Shown piece by piece: positions 7,961 through 14,528 of a stretch of 49,479 bases of DNA. The notes below the pieces were generated by a model. The model was not told where the DNA came from. It saw nothing but the letters and a program-made list of their open reading frames with translations, and ran no database searches. The position numbers and the translations under genes were made by a program. The first letter of the stretch is position 1; each line of letters opens with the position of its first letter. This DNA is from Saprospiraceae bacterium UBA2329 (lineage in GTDB: Bacteria > Bacteroidota > Bacteroidia > Chitinophagales > Saprospiraceae). The DNA lies in contig DDUV01000074.1 of the NCBI GenBank assembly GCA_002344975.1, forward strand, positions 1-49,479, read 5' to 3'.

Positions 7961-8526
7961 TTTCTATAAATTGGTACTTGCAAATTTGTCGGGCGATTTT
8001 CGGGCTTGTCAAATCCACGTCCGTCTACATGTTTACTGCCCATGAAAAGCATGTCGTTGAAAATGTAAATCAAGTCGTAGTCACCAACAGTTTCGCCTGC
8101 TTTCACTCCAAAAAGCGGAAACTCCTTGCCCCTGATGTCTTGCGTCACGCCTACTGCCCAAGTATTGAGTTCGGCTACCGGGGCAGTGTTGAGTTGGTCG
8201 GCGAACATGAGGTGCAGGGGCGTAACCTCAAAGCCCTCGTCCAGAATGTAGTCCACCTCGTAGGCACCCTCCGCAATCGGGTGTGCCTGGCCCCAGATCG
8301 TATGCCCTTTGAAAGTAAATTTCACCAAAGGCACCTGCCCATAGGGGTCGGCCGAACTTAGGATACTGCCCTCAAAGCGGTCGTTCGGGAAATACTGAAA
8401 ATTGCGCTGCACATAAAACGGCTCAATTTTGCCCGCGCCCAACCTGTCTTCAAACGGGCGCAATTCGGGGCTGATGCTGACCCACTCACCGCCTTGAACA
8501 TAAGTTTTGATTTGCTCTATTGTCAT
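7954..8526 (-). CDS. APCDD1-like domain protein (hypothetical)
   Basis: A 190-aa protein with no signal peptide or membrane segment. I do not recognise a described bacterial function. The layout GEWVS (13-17), then ExRP, a basic/aromatic strand (QRNFQYF..DRF), ADPxxxxPLxxFxxxG, and GAYEVDY is very like the repeating domain of animal APCDD1 (a Wnt antagonist), as recalled from that family. The end (FMGSKHVDGRGFDKPENRP) also fits. The fold is probably a ligand-binding half-barrel. First gene of an operon with a methyltransferase and a PAP2 phosphatase, divergent from an HxlR regulator that probably controls it. Confidence 0.5.
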   Translation of the reverse strand: MTIEQIKTYVQGGEWVSISPELRPFEDRLGAGKIEPFYVQRNFQYFPNDRFEGSILSSADPYGQVPLVKFTFKGHTIWGQAHPIAEGAYEVDYILDEGFEVTPLHLMFADQLNTAPVAELNTWAVGVTQDIRGKEFPLFGVKAGETVGDYDLIYIFNDMLFMGSKHVDGRGFDKPENRPTNLQVPIYRKW

Positions 8527-8551
8527 TTCTGAATGCTTTTTTTATGAAAAA

Positions 8552-8583
8552 TTGAATTGACAAGGCAAAGTTCTATATATTTG
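8552..8583 (+). promoter_or_regulatory. Promoter of HxlR regulator gene in a divergent intergenic region
   Basis: TTG at 8552-8554, a 21-base spacer and TATATTTG at 8576-8583 fit the Bacteroidota promoter on the plus strand. The 169-base gap between divergent genes (8527-8695) is AT-rich and is the likely operator site for the regulator. Confidence 0.5.
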
Positions 8584-8695
8584 TCTTTAATTCAATAGTA
8601 GTCTTTGTTTTTGTTTATAGTAAATAAAAATAGACTATTATGAAAATCAATGCATTAGAGCGGATTGTTTTCGACTTTTCAACCTTATTCCCGTT

Positions 8696-9034
8696 GTGCC
8701 CATGCGTAAGAACAAAAATTTCAATCCAAACAATTGCCCGGTCACCCACTGTATTAACCTGATAGGCGGCAAGTGGAAACCCGTTGTGATTCATTTGGTC
8801 AGAAAGGATTGCAACCGTTTTTCCTTGTTGCAAAGGGCCATTCCCGACATCAGTAAACAAATGCTGACCCAGCAGTTGCGTGAACTGGAAGAAGACGGTT
8901 TGATAGAAAGGAAAATTTACGCAGAAATACCGCCGAAGGTAGAGTACTCCATTTCGGCGTATGGAAAGACTTTGTTTCCGGTGATTGATGCAATGAGCGT
9001 GTGGGGGTTGAATGATTTGAACATATCCGGCTAA
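8696..9034 (+). CDS. HxlR-family winged-helix transcriptional regulator
   Basis: A 112-aa DNA-binding protein. An N-terminal CPVTHCINLIGGKWKPVVIH block and LTQQLRELEEDGLI recognition region followed by the wing (YSISAYGKTLFPVIDAM) are diagnostic of the HxlR fold. The cysteine in NNCPV is at the site used for thiol-based sensing in several HxlR members (for example YodB and HypR). An in-frame ATG two codons downstream is an alternative start. It is divergent from the APCDD1-like operon, a typical arrangement for local control. It converges with xerD. Confidence 0.88.
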   Translation: MPMRKNKNFNPNNCPVTHCINLIGGKWKPVVIHLVRKDCNRFSLLQRAIPDISKQMLTQQLRELEEDGLIERKIYAEIPPKVEYSISAYGKTLFPVIDAMSVWGLNDLNISG

Positions 9035-9056
9035 TCACAGTGAGGGAAAGGACGAT

Positions 9057-9989
9057 TCACTCGTCGGTCGCTCTACTATCCCCGCCCCGATTCCTCGGAT
9101 GATATTGCAGCACGGTTTCCCGCAGGTAATCTGTATCCAGGTGAGTGTAAATTTCCGTGGTGAGGATAGACTCGTGGCCCAGCATGTCCTGCACCGCTTT
9201 CAGGTCGGCGCCGCCCTCGATGAGGTGTGTGGCGAAAGAATGCCGGAACGTGTGCGGACTCACGTTTTTCTCTATACCCGCCAGCCCTGCTATTTCTTTG
9301 ATGATGAGAAACACCATGACGCGGGTGAGTTTTTTGCCCCGGCGATTGAGAAACAGGTAGTTGGCGTGGTCTTTATGTATGTTGAGCATGGTTTGGCGCA
9401 CACCCTCCATATACAGGCGGATGTGCTTGACGGCCTCCTCCCCGATGGGTACAATGCGCTCTTTGTCGCCCTTGCCGATGACTTTTACAAAACCGATGTC
9501 CAAATACAGGTTGGAAAGGCGCAGTTCCGTCAATTCCGACACACGGAGGCCGCAAGCGTACAGGGTTTCGAGCATGGCGCGGTTGCGCACGCCGTGGGGT
9601 TCGCTCAGGTCAATGACCGACAACATGCGCTGAATTTCATCAAAACTGAGCACTTCGGGGATGTGCCGGGGCAGGCGCGGACCGTCCAGTAGTTCGGTGG
9701 GGTCGGTGGTGATGGTGTTTTCGGTGAGCAGGTATTTGTAAAAAGTTTTGAGGGCCGACAGCAGCCTTGCCTGCGAGCGGGCGCCCAGCCCCAATTCATT
9801 GATCCACATCAGAAAAGCGCTGAGATGATCGGTGGAGACCTGCGCCGGCTGGAGTTCCAAACCCGACAATTGGATGTACTGCTCCAACTTGCCCACGTCG
9901 CCGAGGTACGCCTCAATGGTGTGTTGCGAGAGGGCGCGTTCCAGCATCAGCCAGGCTTTGAAGCCCTTGAGTGCGGTGGTCCAGTTCAT
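9057..9989 (-). CDS. xerD: Site-specific tyrosine recombinase XerD
   Basis: A 310-aa recombinase that resolves chromosome dimers at dif with XerC. The N-terminal SAM-like core-binding domain spans about 1-95. The catalytic domain has R149 (ACGLRVSEL), K173 (GKGDKER), H246 and R249 (HTFRHSFATHL), H272 (GHESI) and the nucleophile Y281 (TEIYTHLD). Length and order match XerD. Its ATG overlaps the stop of the upstream flavoprotein gene (ATGA), placing it last in the RSH-fur-deiodinase-xerD run. Confidence 0.92.
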   Translation of the reverse strand: MNWTTALKGFKAWLMLERALSQHTIEAYLGDVGKLEQYIQLSGLELQPAQVSTDHLSAFLMWINELGLGARSQARLLSALKTFYKYLLTENTITTDPTELLDGPRLPRHIPEVLSFDEIQRMLSVIDLSEPHGVRNRAMLETLYACGLRVSELTELRLSNLYLDIGFVKVIGKGDKERIVPIGEEAVKHIRLYMEGVRQTMLNIHKDHANYLFLNRRGKKLTRVMVFLIIKEIAGLAGIEKNVSPHTFRHSFATHLIEGGADLKAVQDMLGHESILTTEIYTHLDTDYLRETVLQYHPRNRGGDSRATDE

Positions 9990-10651
9990 ATTCCATCAAG
10001 CCAGATGATGAATTCCTCTGCCGTTTTGCGCCGGAGATCGGGTACAACAGCGTCATCGGCGGGGTAGCCCACCGGGATGAGCAGGAAGGGGCGCTCGTTG
10101 TCGGGGCGGCCCAGTATTTGTTGCAAAAAATTCATAGGACTGGGCGTGTGCGTGAGGGCCGCCAGACCGGCATGGTGAATGGCCGCCAGTAAAAAGCCGC
10201 AGGCAATGCCCACCGATTCGTTGACGTAGTAGTTTTTCTTTTTTTCCTCGCCTTCCAGATCGTACGATTTTTTAAAAACCACCAACAGCCAGGGCGCCGT
10301 TTCGAGGAAGGGCTTGTTCCAGTCGGTGCCGAAGGGTTCCAAGTCTTGCAGCCACTCCTCCGACATGCGGCCGTGATAATTTACATATTCCTCTTTTTCA
10401 GCGGCTTCCCGAATCTGCGCTTTGATTTGGGGATCACCCACCGCGCAGAAAGTCCAGGGCTGTTTGTGTGCTCCGGAGGGCGCTGTGCCGGCTGTCATCA
10501 GCAGTTGCTCAATCAGTTCGCGCGGCACGGGCTTGTCGGAAAACATGCGCAGGGTGCGCCGCGTGTTCATCTCCTGATAAAAATCGCGGCTTCGTTGCAA
10601 CATTTCCGTTGCGTCGTAGCGGGGCGGCAGATAGGGAAGGAATGACGACAT
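9986..10651 (-). CDS. Nitroreductase-fold flavoprotein, iodotyrosine deiodinase-like
   Basis: A 221-aa FMN enzyme. The core matches iodotyrosine deiodinase (IYD): TAGTAPSGAHKQPWTF near 53-68 for flavin phosphate binding, then E88, Y92 and K113 in the active-site lid with exactly the spacing that vertebrate IYD uses to clamp the halotyrosine zwitterion, then NESVGIACGFLLAAIHHAGL and LIPVGYP..DAVVPDLRRK. Bacterial IYD has been characterised from Haliscomenobacter. It probably reductively dehalogenates halotyrosines with reduced FMN. The start at 10651 (MSSFLP) is preferred; the open frame continues upstream but overlaps the Fur-family gene. Spacing to the Fur-family gene is 62 bases. Confidence 0.82.
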   Translation of the reverse strand: MSSFLPYLPPRYDATEMLQRSRDFYQEMNTRRTLRMFSDKPVPRELIEQLLMTAGTAPSGAHKQPWTFCAVGDPQIKAQIREAAEKEEYVNYHGRMSEEWLQDLEPFGTDWNKPFLETAPWLLVVFKKSYDLEGEEKKKNYYVNESVGIACGFLLAAIHHAGLAALTHTPSPMNFLQQILGRPDNERPFLLIPVGYPADDAVVPDLRRKTAEEFIIWLDGI

Positions 10652-10713
10652 AGTAAGCTTGCTCAATTTTACACGGTACAAATCCGGGGGATCATCTGCA
10701 ATGGAGCACTCAA

Positions 10714-11187
10714 TTACTCCTTGCCGCCCGTGCGCGGGCAGGCGCCGTTGCATTGGCCGTAGAGGTTGAGTGAGTGGTGGGTGACGTTGAAATGCAGCAG
10801 GTCGCCCATCATGTTTTTGATCTGTTGAATGCGGGGGTCGCAAAACTCGAGAACGCGCCCGCAGTCCACGCATATCAAGTGGTCGTGTTGTTTGAAGCCA
10901 TAGGACTTTTCAAACTGTGCCAGATTTTTGCCGAACTGGTGTTTTTTTACCAAATCGCAGCTCACCAACAGGTCTAAAGTGTTATATACGGTGGCCCGGC
11001 TCACGCGGTAGTTTTGGTTTTTCATGTGGATGTACAGCGCTTCGGCATCGAAGTGGTCGCTGCGGCGGTATATTTCCTCCAGAATGGCATAACGTTCGGG
11101 GGTTTTGCGAAAGCCCCCGTTTTCGAGATGCGAGGAGAAGATGTTTTTTACCTCTTTGATGATGTCGTCGGTAGTTCTTGTTGTCAT
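10714..11187 (-). CDS. Fur-family metalloregulator
   Basis: A 157-aa DNA-binding regulator. A winged-helix domain (RKTPERYAILEEIYRRSDHF, then RVSRATVYNTLDLL) is followed by the dimerisation domain with metal-site motifs HDHLICVDCGRVLEF and VTHHSLNLYGQCNGACP. The two CxxC-type pairs suggest a structural zinc site. It could be Fur, PerR or Zur; the sequence does not settle which. It directly follows the 52-bp repeat of the RSH 3' end and precedes the IYD-like gene, so it probably belongs to the RSH operon. Confidence 0.88.
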   Translation of the reverse strand: MTTRTTDDIIKEVKNIFSSHLENGGFRKTPERYAILEEIYRRSDHFDAEALYIHMKNQNYRVSRATVYNTLDLLVSCDLVKKHQFGKNLAQFEKSYGFKQHDHLICVDCGRVLEFCDPRIQQIKNMMGDLLHFNVTHHSLNLYGQCNGACPRTGGKE

Positions 11188-11194
11188 ACTTATA

Positions 11195-11246
11195 ATAACT
11201 ACACCACGCGCTCTACGGTTGAGACGTTGGGGAGTTTGAGGAGGCT
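11195..11246. repeat. 52-bp direct repeat, copy 1 (RSH 3' end duplicate)
   Basis: Identical over 52 bases to 11923-11974, which is the last 16 codons of the RSH gene with its stop and a few bases beyond. This copy lies just upstream of the Fur-family gene and is not attached to an RSH reading frame. The HNH stop codon overlaps its edge by two bases. Confidence 0.95.
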
Positions 11247-11659
11247 ATAGTGGGTATCTGCCCAGTTCGATGAGTAATCTTCGCTCAATGATGTTGTCGG
11301 GATGATTGAACTCCAACAACCGGACAGTGGCTTCTCCTACTTCAGTCTTCCCCAAAATAACCCCATCTTCCATACTAAAGTGATCTGTCCATACATCCAG
11401 CCGTGGATGAAAAAGTCGGATGATTGGACTTTCTGAAGAGAGTAATGTGCCGAGGTTGGGACCTTTTTTCCAGTTACAAAAAGAACAAGAGTATGCGAGA
11501 TTATCTAAGTCTGTTTTGCCTCCATGTTGAATGGGAATGATATGCTCAATATGGAACCTGTAGTGCGCAAACGGCTCGGGTAGCCTGCAATACTCGCAAC
11601 AATAGCCTGCCCGTTCGGCAACAATGCTTCGGAAAGCTCCGGATACCTTAATAGCTCAT
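11245..11659 (-). pseudogene. HNH endonuclease lacking a normal start (frameshift or ATT start)
   Basis: The minus strand holds a 135-codon open frame (11652-11245) for an HNH nuclease: CCEYC near the start, FHIEHIIPIQHGGKTDLDNL, then CSFCNWKKGPNL, and a C-terminal VRLLEFNHPDNIIERRLL. It has no ATG, GTG or TTG start. An ATG at 11659-11657 overlaps the stop of the upstream small gene as ATGA, but that frame ends after three codons. Dropping one base at about 11653 would join this ATG to the HNH frame (giving MSIKVSGAF). So it is a one-base frameshift, an assembly error, an ATT start, or programmed frameshifting. The catalytic HNH residues look intact, with Glu in place of the usual Asp in the HxxH element. 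Confidence 0.7.
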
Positions 11660-11907
11660 TGAACAACAAGCCTTTGCGCTGCATGTATTTTTGCGAGTCG
11701 GACTATTCGTTCAACCGTAAGATAGCGCTCCATCTCTTCGTTTTCCAAGGCGGAGAGGCCAAGTTCTTTGTGTTTCCATTGTAGTTCCTCCATTCGCTGC
11801 TGAGCTTGTGGCGAGGCATGAAAACCCAGTACCTTTTCAGGATTCATAGCGGCTAGAAAGGCGGCCAGTTCATCGAATACGTTTACTTCGGGCGTTACCA
11901 TAAGCAT
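11656..11907 (-). CDS. Small conserved partner protein of HNH endonuclease
   Basis: An 83-aa protein with no signal peptide. It contains the signature NPEKVLGFHASPQAQQRMEE and a C-terminal helical LTVERIVRLAKIHA. Similar 80-90-aa proteins commonly sit immediately before HNH nuclease genes in Bacteroidota and cyanobacteria; their function is not established. It could be an antitoxin-like or DNA-binding partner. Two starts are possible (codons 1 and 3). The stop overlaps the presumed HNH ATG. The gene begins 19 bases after the RSH stop. Confidence 0.72.
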   Translation of the reverse strand: MLMVTPEVNVFDELAAFLAAMNPEKVLGFHASPQAQQRMEELQWKHKELGLSALENEEMERYLTVERIVRLAKIHAAQRLVVQ

Positions 11908-11922
11908 TTGTTTACATAAGAT

Positions 11923-11974
11923 ATAACTACACCACGCGCTCTACGGTTGAGACGTTGGGGAGTTTGAGGAGGCT
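11923..11974. repeat. 52-bp direct repeat, copy 2 (native RSH 3' end)
   Basis: Encodes the C-terminus of RSH (KLPNVSTVERVV and stop) on the minus strand and is identical to 11195-11246. Together the copies bracket a 676-base insert (11247-11922) holding the small gene and the HNH gene. Confidence 0.95.
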
Positions 11975-14137
11975 GCGGATGGCGATGCTGAGTTGATCTG
12001 TATTTTGAACCACCAAACTCACGCGCCCCTCGAAGTACCCTTGGTCGCCGGCGATGCTGAATGTGCGGATATTGATATTGAGATTGGAGGAAATGGCATG
12101 ACTGAGCCGCTCAATCACTCCGGGGCCGTCGTCTATGCCGGTGATTTTGAGATCGGCCACAAATGTGGTGCCTGGCGTGTGTACCCACTCGGCCTTCATG
12201 ATGCGGTAGCCATAGTTGGCCATCAGGTTGGTGGCGTTGGGGCAGGTGGTGCGGTGTATTTTGAGTGTAGCATTGGAGGTGACGTAGGCAAAAATATCGT
12301 CGCCCTGCACCGGATTGCAACAAGTAGCCAGCGAGTAACTGTATCGCTCGGCATCTTCGCCGTTGATCATAAGGCGGCCTTTGCTGAGGTCGCGTTTTTT
12401 GCTCGGCGGGGGTTCTGGCGGACGAACCTCCTCGCCCACCTTGGGTATTTCCACCAGCGTATTCCCCTCCGGCATGAACAACTTGAAAATACGCTCGATG
12501 GTGATGGCCCCCATGTAGATGGAGTAGTAGAAGTCCACATGAGAGTCGAGATCGAAATACCGGACGAGTTTTTCGACGATTTCTTCGTTGGGTTCCAATT
12601 TGAGATTGCGCAACTTCCGCTCAAAAGCCTCGCGGCCATATTCGCCCAACTTGCGCCGTTCTTCCTTCATGGCCGAACGAATCTTGGACTTGGCCTTGCC
12701 GGTGACGACAAACTTGAGCCAGTCTTCGCTGGGTTTTTGATTTTTGTTGGTAATGACCTTAACCTGGTCGCCGTTTTTGAGCACACAGCCCATCGGTACC
12801 AGCTTGTTGTTGACTTTCACCGCCGTGCAATGATACCCCACGTCGCTATGTATGCTGAAGGCGAAGTCGAGCGCAGTGGCGCCTTTGGGCAATATGCGAA
12901 GCTCTCCTTTGGGGGTATAAACGAAGATTTCTTCGTTGAAGAGGTTGTTGTCTTTGAAGGTTTCGAGCACTTCAACGGCATTTTCGCCCGGGTCTTCCAG
13001 AATTTCCCGCACGCTGTCGAGCCACTGCTCAAACACATCCTTCTGGTTGTTCACGCCTTTGTATTTCCAATGCGCCGCAAAACCCCGCTCGGCAATCTCG
13101 TCCATGCGGTTGGTGCGGATTTGTACTTCTACAAACTTGCCTTGCGGCCCGATAACGGTGGTGTGCAAAGACTCGTAGCCATTCGATTTCGGCATGGTAA
13201 CCCAGTCTTTGAGGCGTTCGGGCAGGGGCTTGTGTACATTGGTAACGATGGAATAAGCCTGCCAGCAGGAAAGGCGTTCGCGGTCGAGCGGCACGTCCAT
13301 CACGATGCGGACGGCGAAGAGGTCATAGATTTCTTCAAAAGGCACCCTTTTGCTCTGTATTTTATTCCAGATGGAATAGATGGATTTGGGGCGTCCGTAA
13401 ACCTGATAAGGCACGCCAATGGCATCCAGATGGGGCGTCAGCGGCTTGATGAACTCATTGATGTAGCGGTTGCGGTCGCGTTTGGTATCGGCCAAATTGC
13501 GGGCAATGTCGTGGTAGGCTTCCGGTTCGGTCACCTTCATACACAGGTCCAGAAACTCTGTTTTCAGGCCATAAAGTCCCAGCCTGTGGGCTAATGGGGC
13601 ATACACATAACTGGTTTCGGCAGCTATTTTGAGTTGTTTTTGACGCGTCATGGCGCCCAATGTGCGCATGTTGTGCAGGCGGTCGGCCATTTTGATGAGT
13701 ACTACGCGCACATCTTCCACCAAGGTACTGAGCACTTTGAGTACATTTTCGGCCTGTTGACTCTCGGCATTGTAGGCGCTGTCCAACTTAGTCAGGCCGT
13801 CCACCATTTTGGCAATCTGGGCGCCGAATTTTGCCCGGATGTCTTCCAATTTTACCGGCGTGTCTTCTACCACATCATGCAGCAGGGCTGCCGCTACGGC
13901 CGTAGGCCCCAGTCCGATTTCTTCGGTGCAGATGGTAGCTACTGCCAGGGGGTGCAGAATGTATGGTTCGCCCGACTTCCGGCGCTGTGGCCTGTGAGCT
14001 TCCACTGCCAGTTCATACGCGTCGCGAATGAGCTTGCGGTCGGCATCTTCCAATGGCGTTTTGATGGTGCGCAAGAGCTTGCGGTACGCATTGTGTACCA
14101 TTTTGTCTTCGGGCGACATATTGGAAATGGCGGTCAT
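11927..14137 (-). CDS. Bifunctional (p)ppGpp synthetase/hydrolase (RSH)
   Basis: A 736-aa Rel/SpoT homolog that makes and degrades the alarmone (p)ppGpp in starvation. In order it has the HD hydrolase domain (EPYILHPLA, ALLHDVVED, ADRLHNMRT), the synthetase domain (YGRPKSIYSIWNKI, MPKSNGYESLHTTVIGP, VEVQIRTNRMDEIAE), a TGS domain (EIFVYTPKGELRILPKGAT), a Cys/His region (YSLATCCNPVQGDDI) and a C-terminal ACT domain. The hydrolase metal residues (H, HD, D) appear intact, so both activities are expected. The start at 14137 is preferred to an upstream ATG at 14260 that would run through the tRNA promoter region. It heads the fur-IYD-xerD run, interrupted by the HNH cassette. Confidence 0.94.
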   Translation of the reverse strand: MTAISNMSPEDKMVHNAYRKLLRTIKTPLEDADRKLIRDAYELAVEAHRPQRRKSGEPYILHPLAVATICTEEIGLGPTAVAAALLHDVVEDTPVKLEDIRAKFGAQIAKMVDGLTKLDSAYNAESQQAENVLKVLSTLVEDVRVVLIKMADRLHNMRTLGAMTRQKQLKIAAETSYVYAPLAHRLGLYGLKTEFLDLCMKVTEPEAYHDIARNLADTKRDRNRYINEFIKPLTPHLDAIGVPYQVYGRPKSIYSIWNKIQSKRVPFEEIYDLFAVRIVMDVPLDRERLSCWQAYSIVTNVHKPLPERLKDWVTMPKSNGYESLHTTVIGPQGKFVEVQIRTNRMDEIAERGFAAHWKYKGVNNQKDVFEQWLDSVREILEDPGENAVEVLETFKDNNLFNEEIFVYTPKGELRILPKGATALDFAFSIHSDVGYHCTAVKVNNKLVPMGCVLKNGDQVKVITNKNQKPSEDWLKFVVTGKAKSKIRSAMKEERRKLGEYGREAFERKLRNLKLEPNEEIVEKLVRYFDLDSHVDFYYSIYMGAITIERIFKLFMPEGNTLVEIPKVGEEVRPPEPPPSKKRDLSKGRLMINGEDAERYSYSLATCCNPVQGDDIFAYVTSNATLKIHRTTCPNATNLMANYGYRIMKAEWVHTPGTTFVADLKITGIDDGPGVIERLSHAISSNLNINIRTFSIAGDQGYFEGRVSLVVQNTDQLSIAIRSLLKLPNVSTVERVV

Positions 14138-14196
14138 TGTGGCAGTGTTTAAAAGGGTAATTTGCAAAGTTGAGATTTTTTTTGGAAAAATCCTCT

Positions 14197-14204
14197 TACC
14201 TTTG
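14197..14204 (+). promoter_or_regulatory. -7 promoter element upstream of tRNA-Leu
   Basis: TACCTTTG matches TAnnTTTG on the plus strand, 65 bases before the tRNA. A T-rich stretch (14176-14183) lies upstream, but there is no clean TTTG at the ideal spacing. Confidence 0.5.
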
Positions 14205-14268
14205 CAACGCTTTTTGAAAAACGATTGTTGGAGGGCTTGCGCTTCTTCCGGCGTCGGCAAAATTTTCA

Positions 14269-14350
14269 GCGGGTGTGGCGAAATTGGTAGACGTACCAGA
14301 CTTAGGATCTGGCGCCGCGAGGCATGGGGGTTCGAGTCCCTCCACCCGCA
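14269..14350 (+). tRNA. tRNA-Leu (UAG)
   Basis: An 82-base class II tRNA. Acceptor GCGGGTG pairs with CACCCGC (14343-14349). The anticodon stem CCAGA/TCTGG encloses a loop with anticodon TAG. A long variable arm (CGCCGCGAGGCATG) and the T loop TTCGAGT are present. CCA is not encoded. Confidence 0.96.
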
Positions 14351-14422
14351 CAGGCAACCGGTAGTTTGGGTGGAGGGATGAGAAGTTTATCCCGCAATGG
14401 CGGGAAGTCCCTCCACCCGCAC
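14335..14422. repeat. Duplicated tRNA-Leu 3' end within a hairpin
   Basis: The 17 bases AGTCCCTCCACCCGCAC at 14335-14351 (tRNA T arm and acceptor) recur at 14406-14422. The second copy also forms the right arm of an 11-bp perfect inverted repeat (14368-14378 with 14408-14418), inside which TCCCGC/GCGGGA (14390-14395, 14400-14405) makes a second stem. It may be a terminator-like structure or a relic attachment site at the tRNA 3' end. Nothing else was recognised up to 14528. Confidence 0.75.
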
Positions 14423-14528
14423 CATATTAGTAGGTAGCAAAATGTCTGAACAGCCTCGTCAGTGGCGGTTCATTCCGGCTTTTCGCAACTAATATGCCTT
14501 CTATTTCCTAAATTATTTATCAAACTTA

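Noticed and set aside
9057..9989. XerD-like gene as the integrase of a mobile island with the nearby HNH cassette
   Set aside because: All features match housekeeping XerD, and it is translationally coupled to the upstream flavoprotein gene, outside the direct repeats.
10652..10873. N-terminal 74-codon extension of the deiodinase-like gene
   Set aside because: It overlaps the Fur-family gene and lacks family similarity; the ATG at 10651 gives the usual length.
11993..13594. Long open frame on the plus strand opposite the RSH gene
   Set aside because: It is antisense to a gene with clear domains throughout, has no family motifs, and reflects the codon bias of the real gene.
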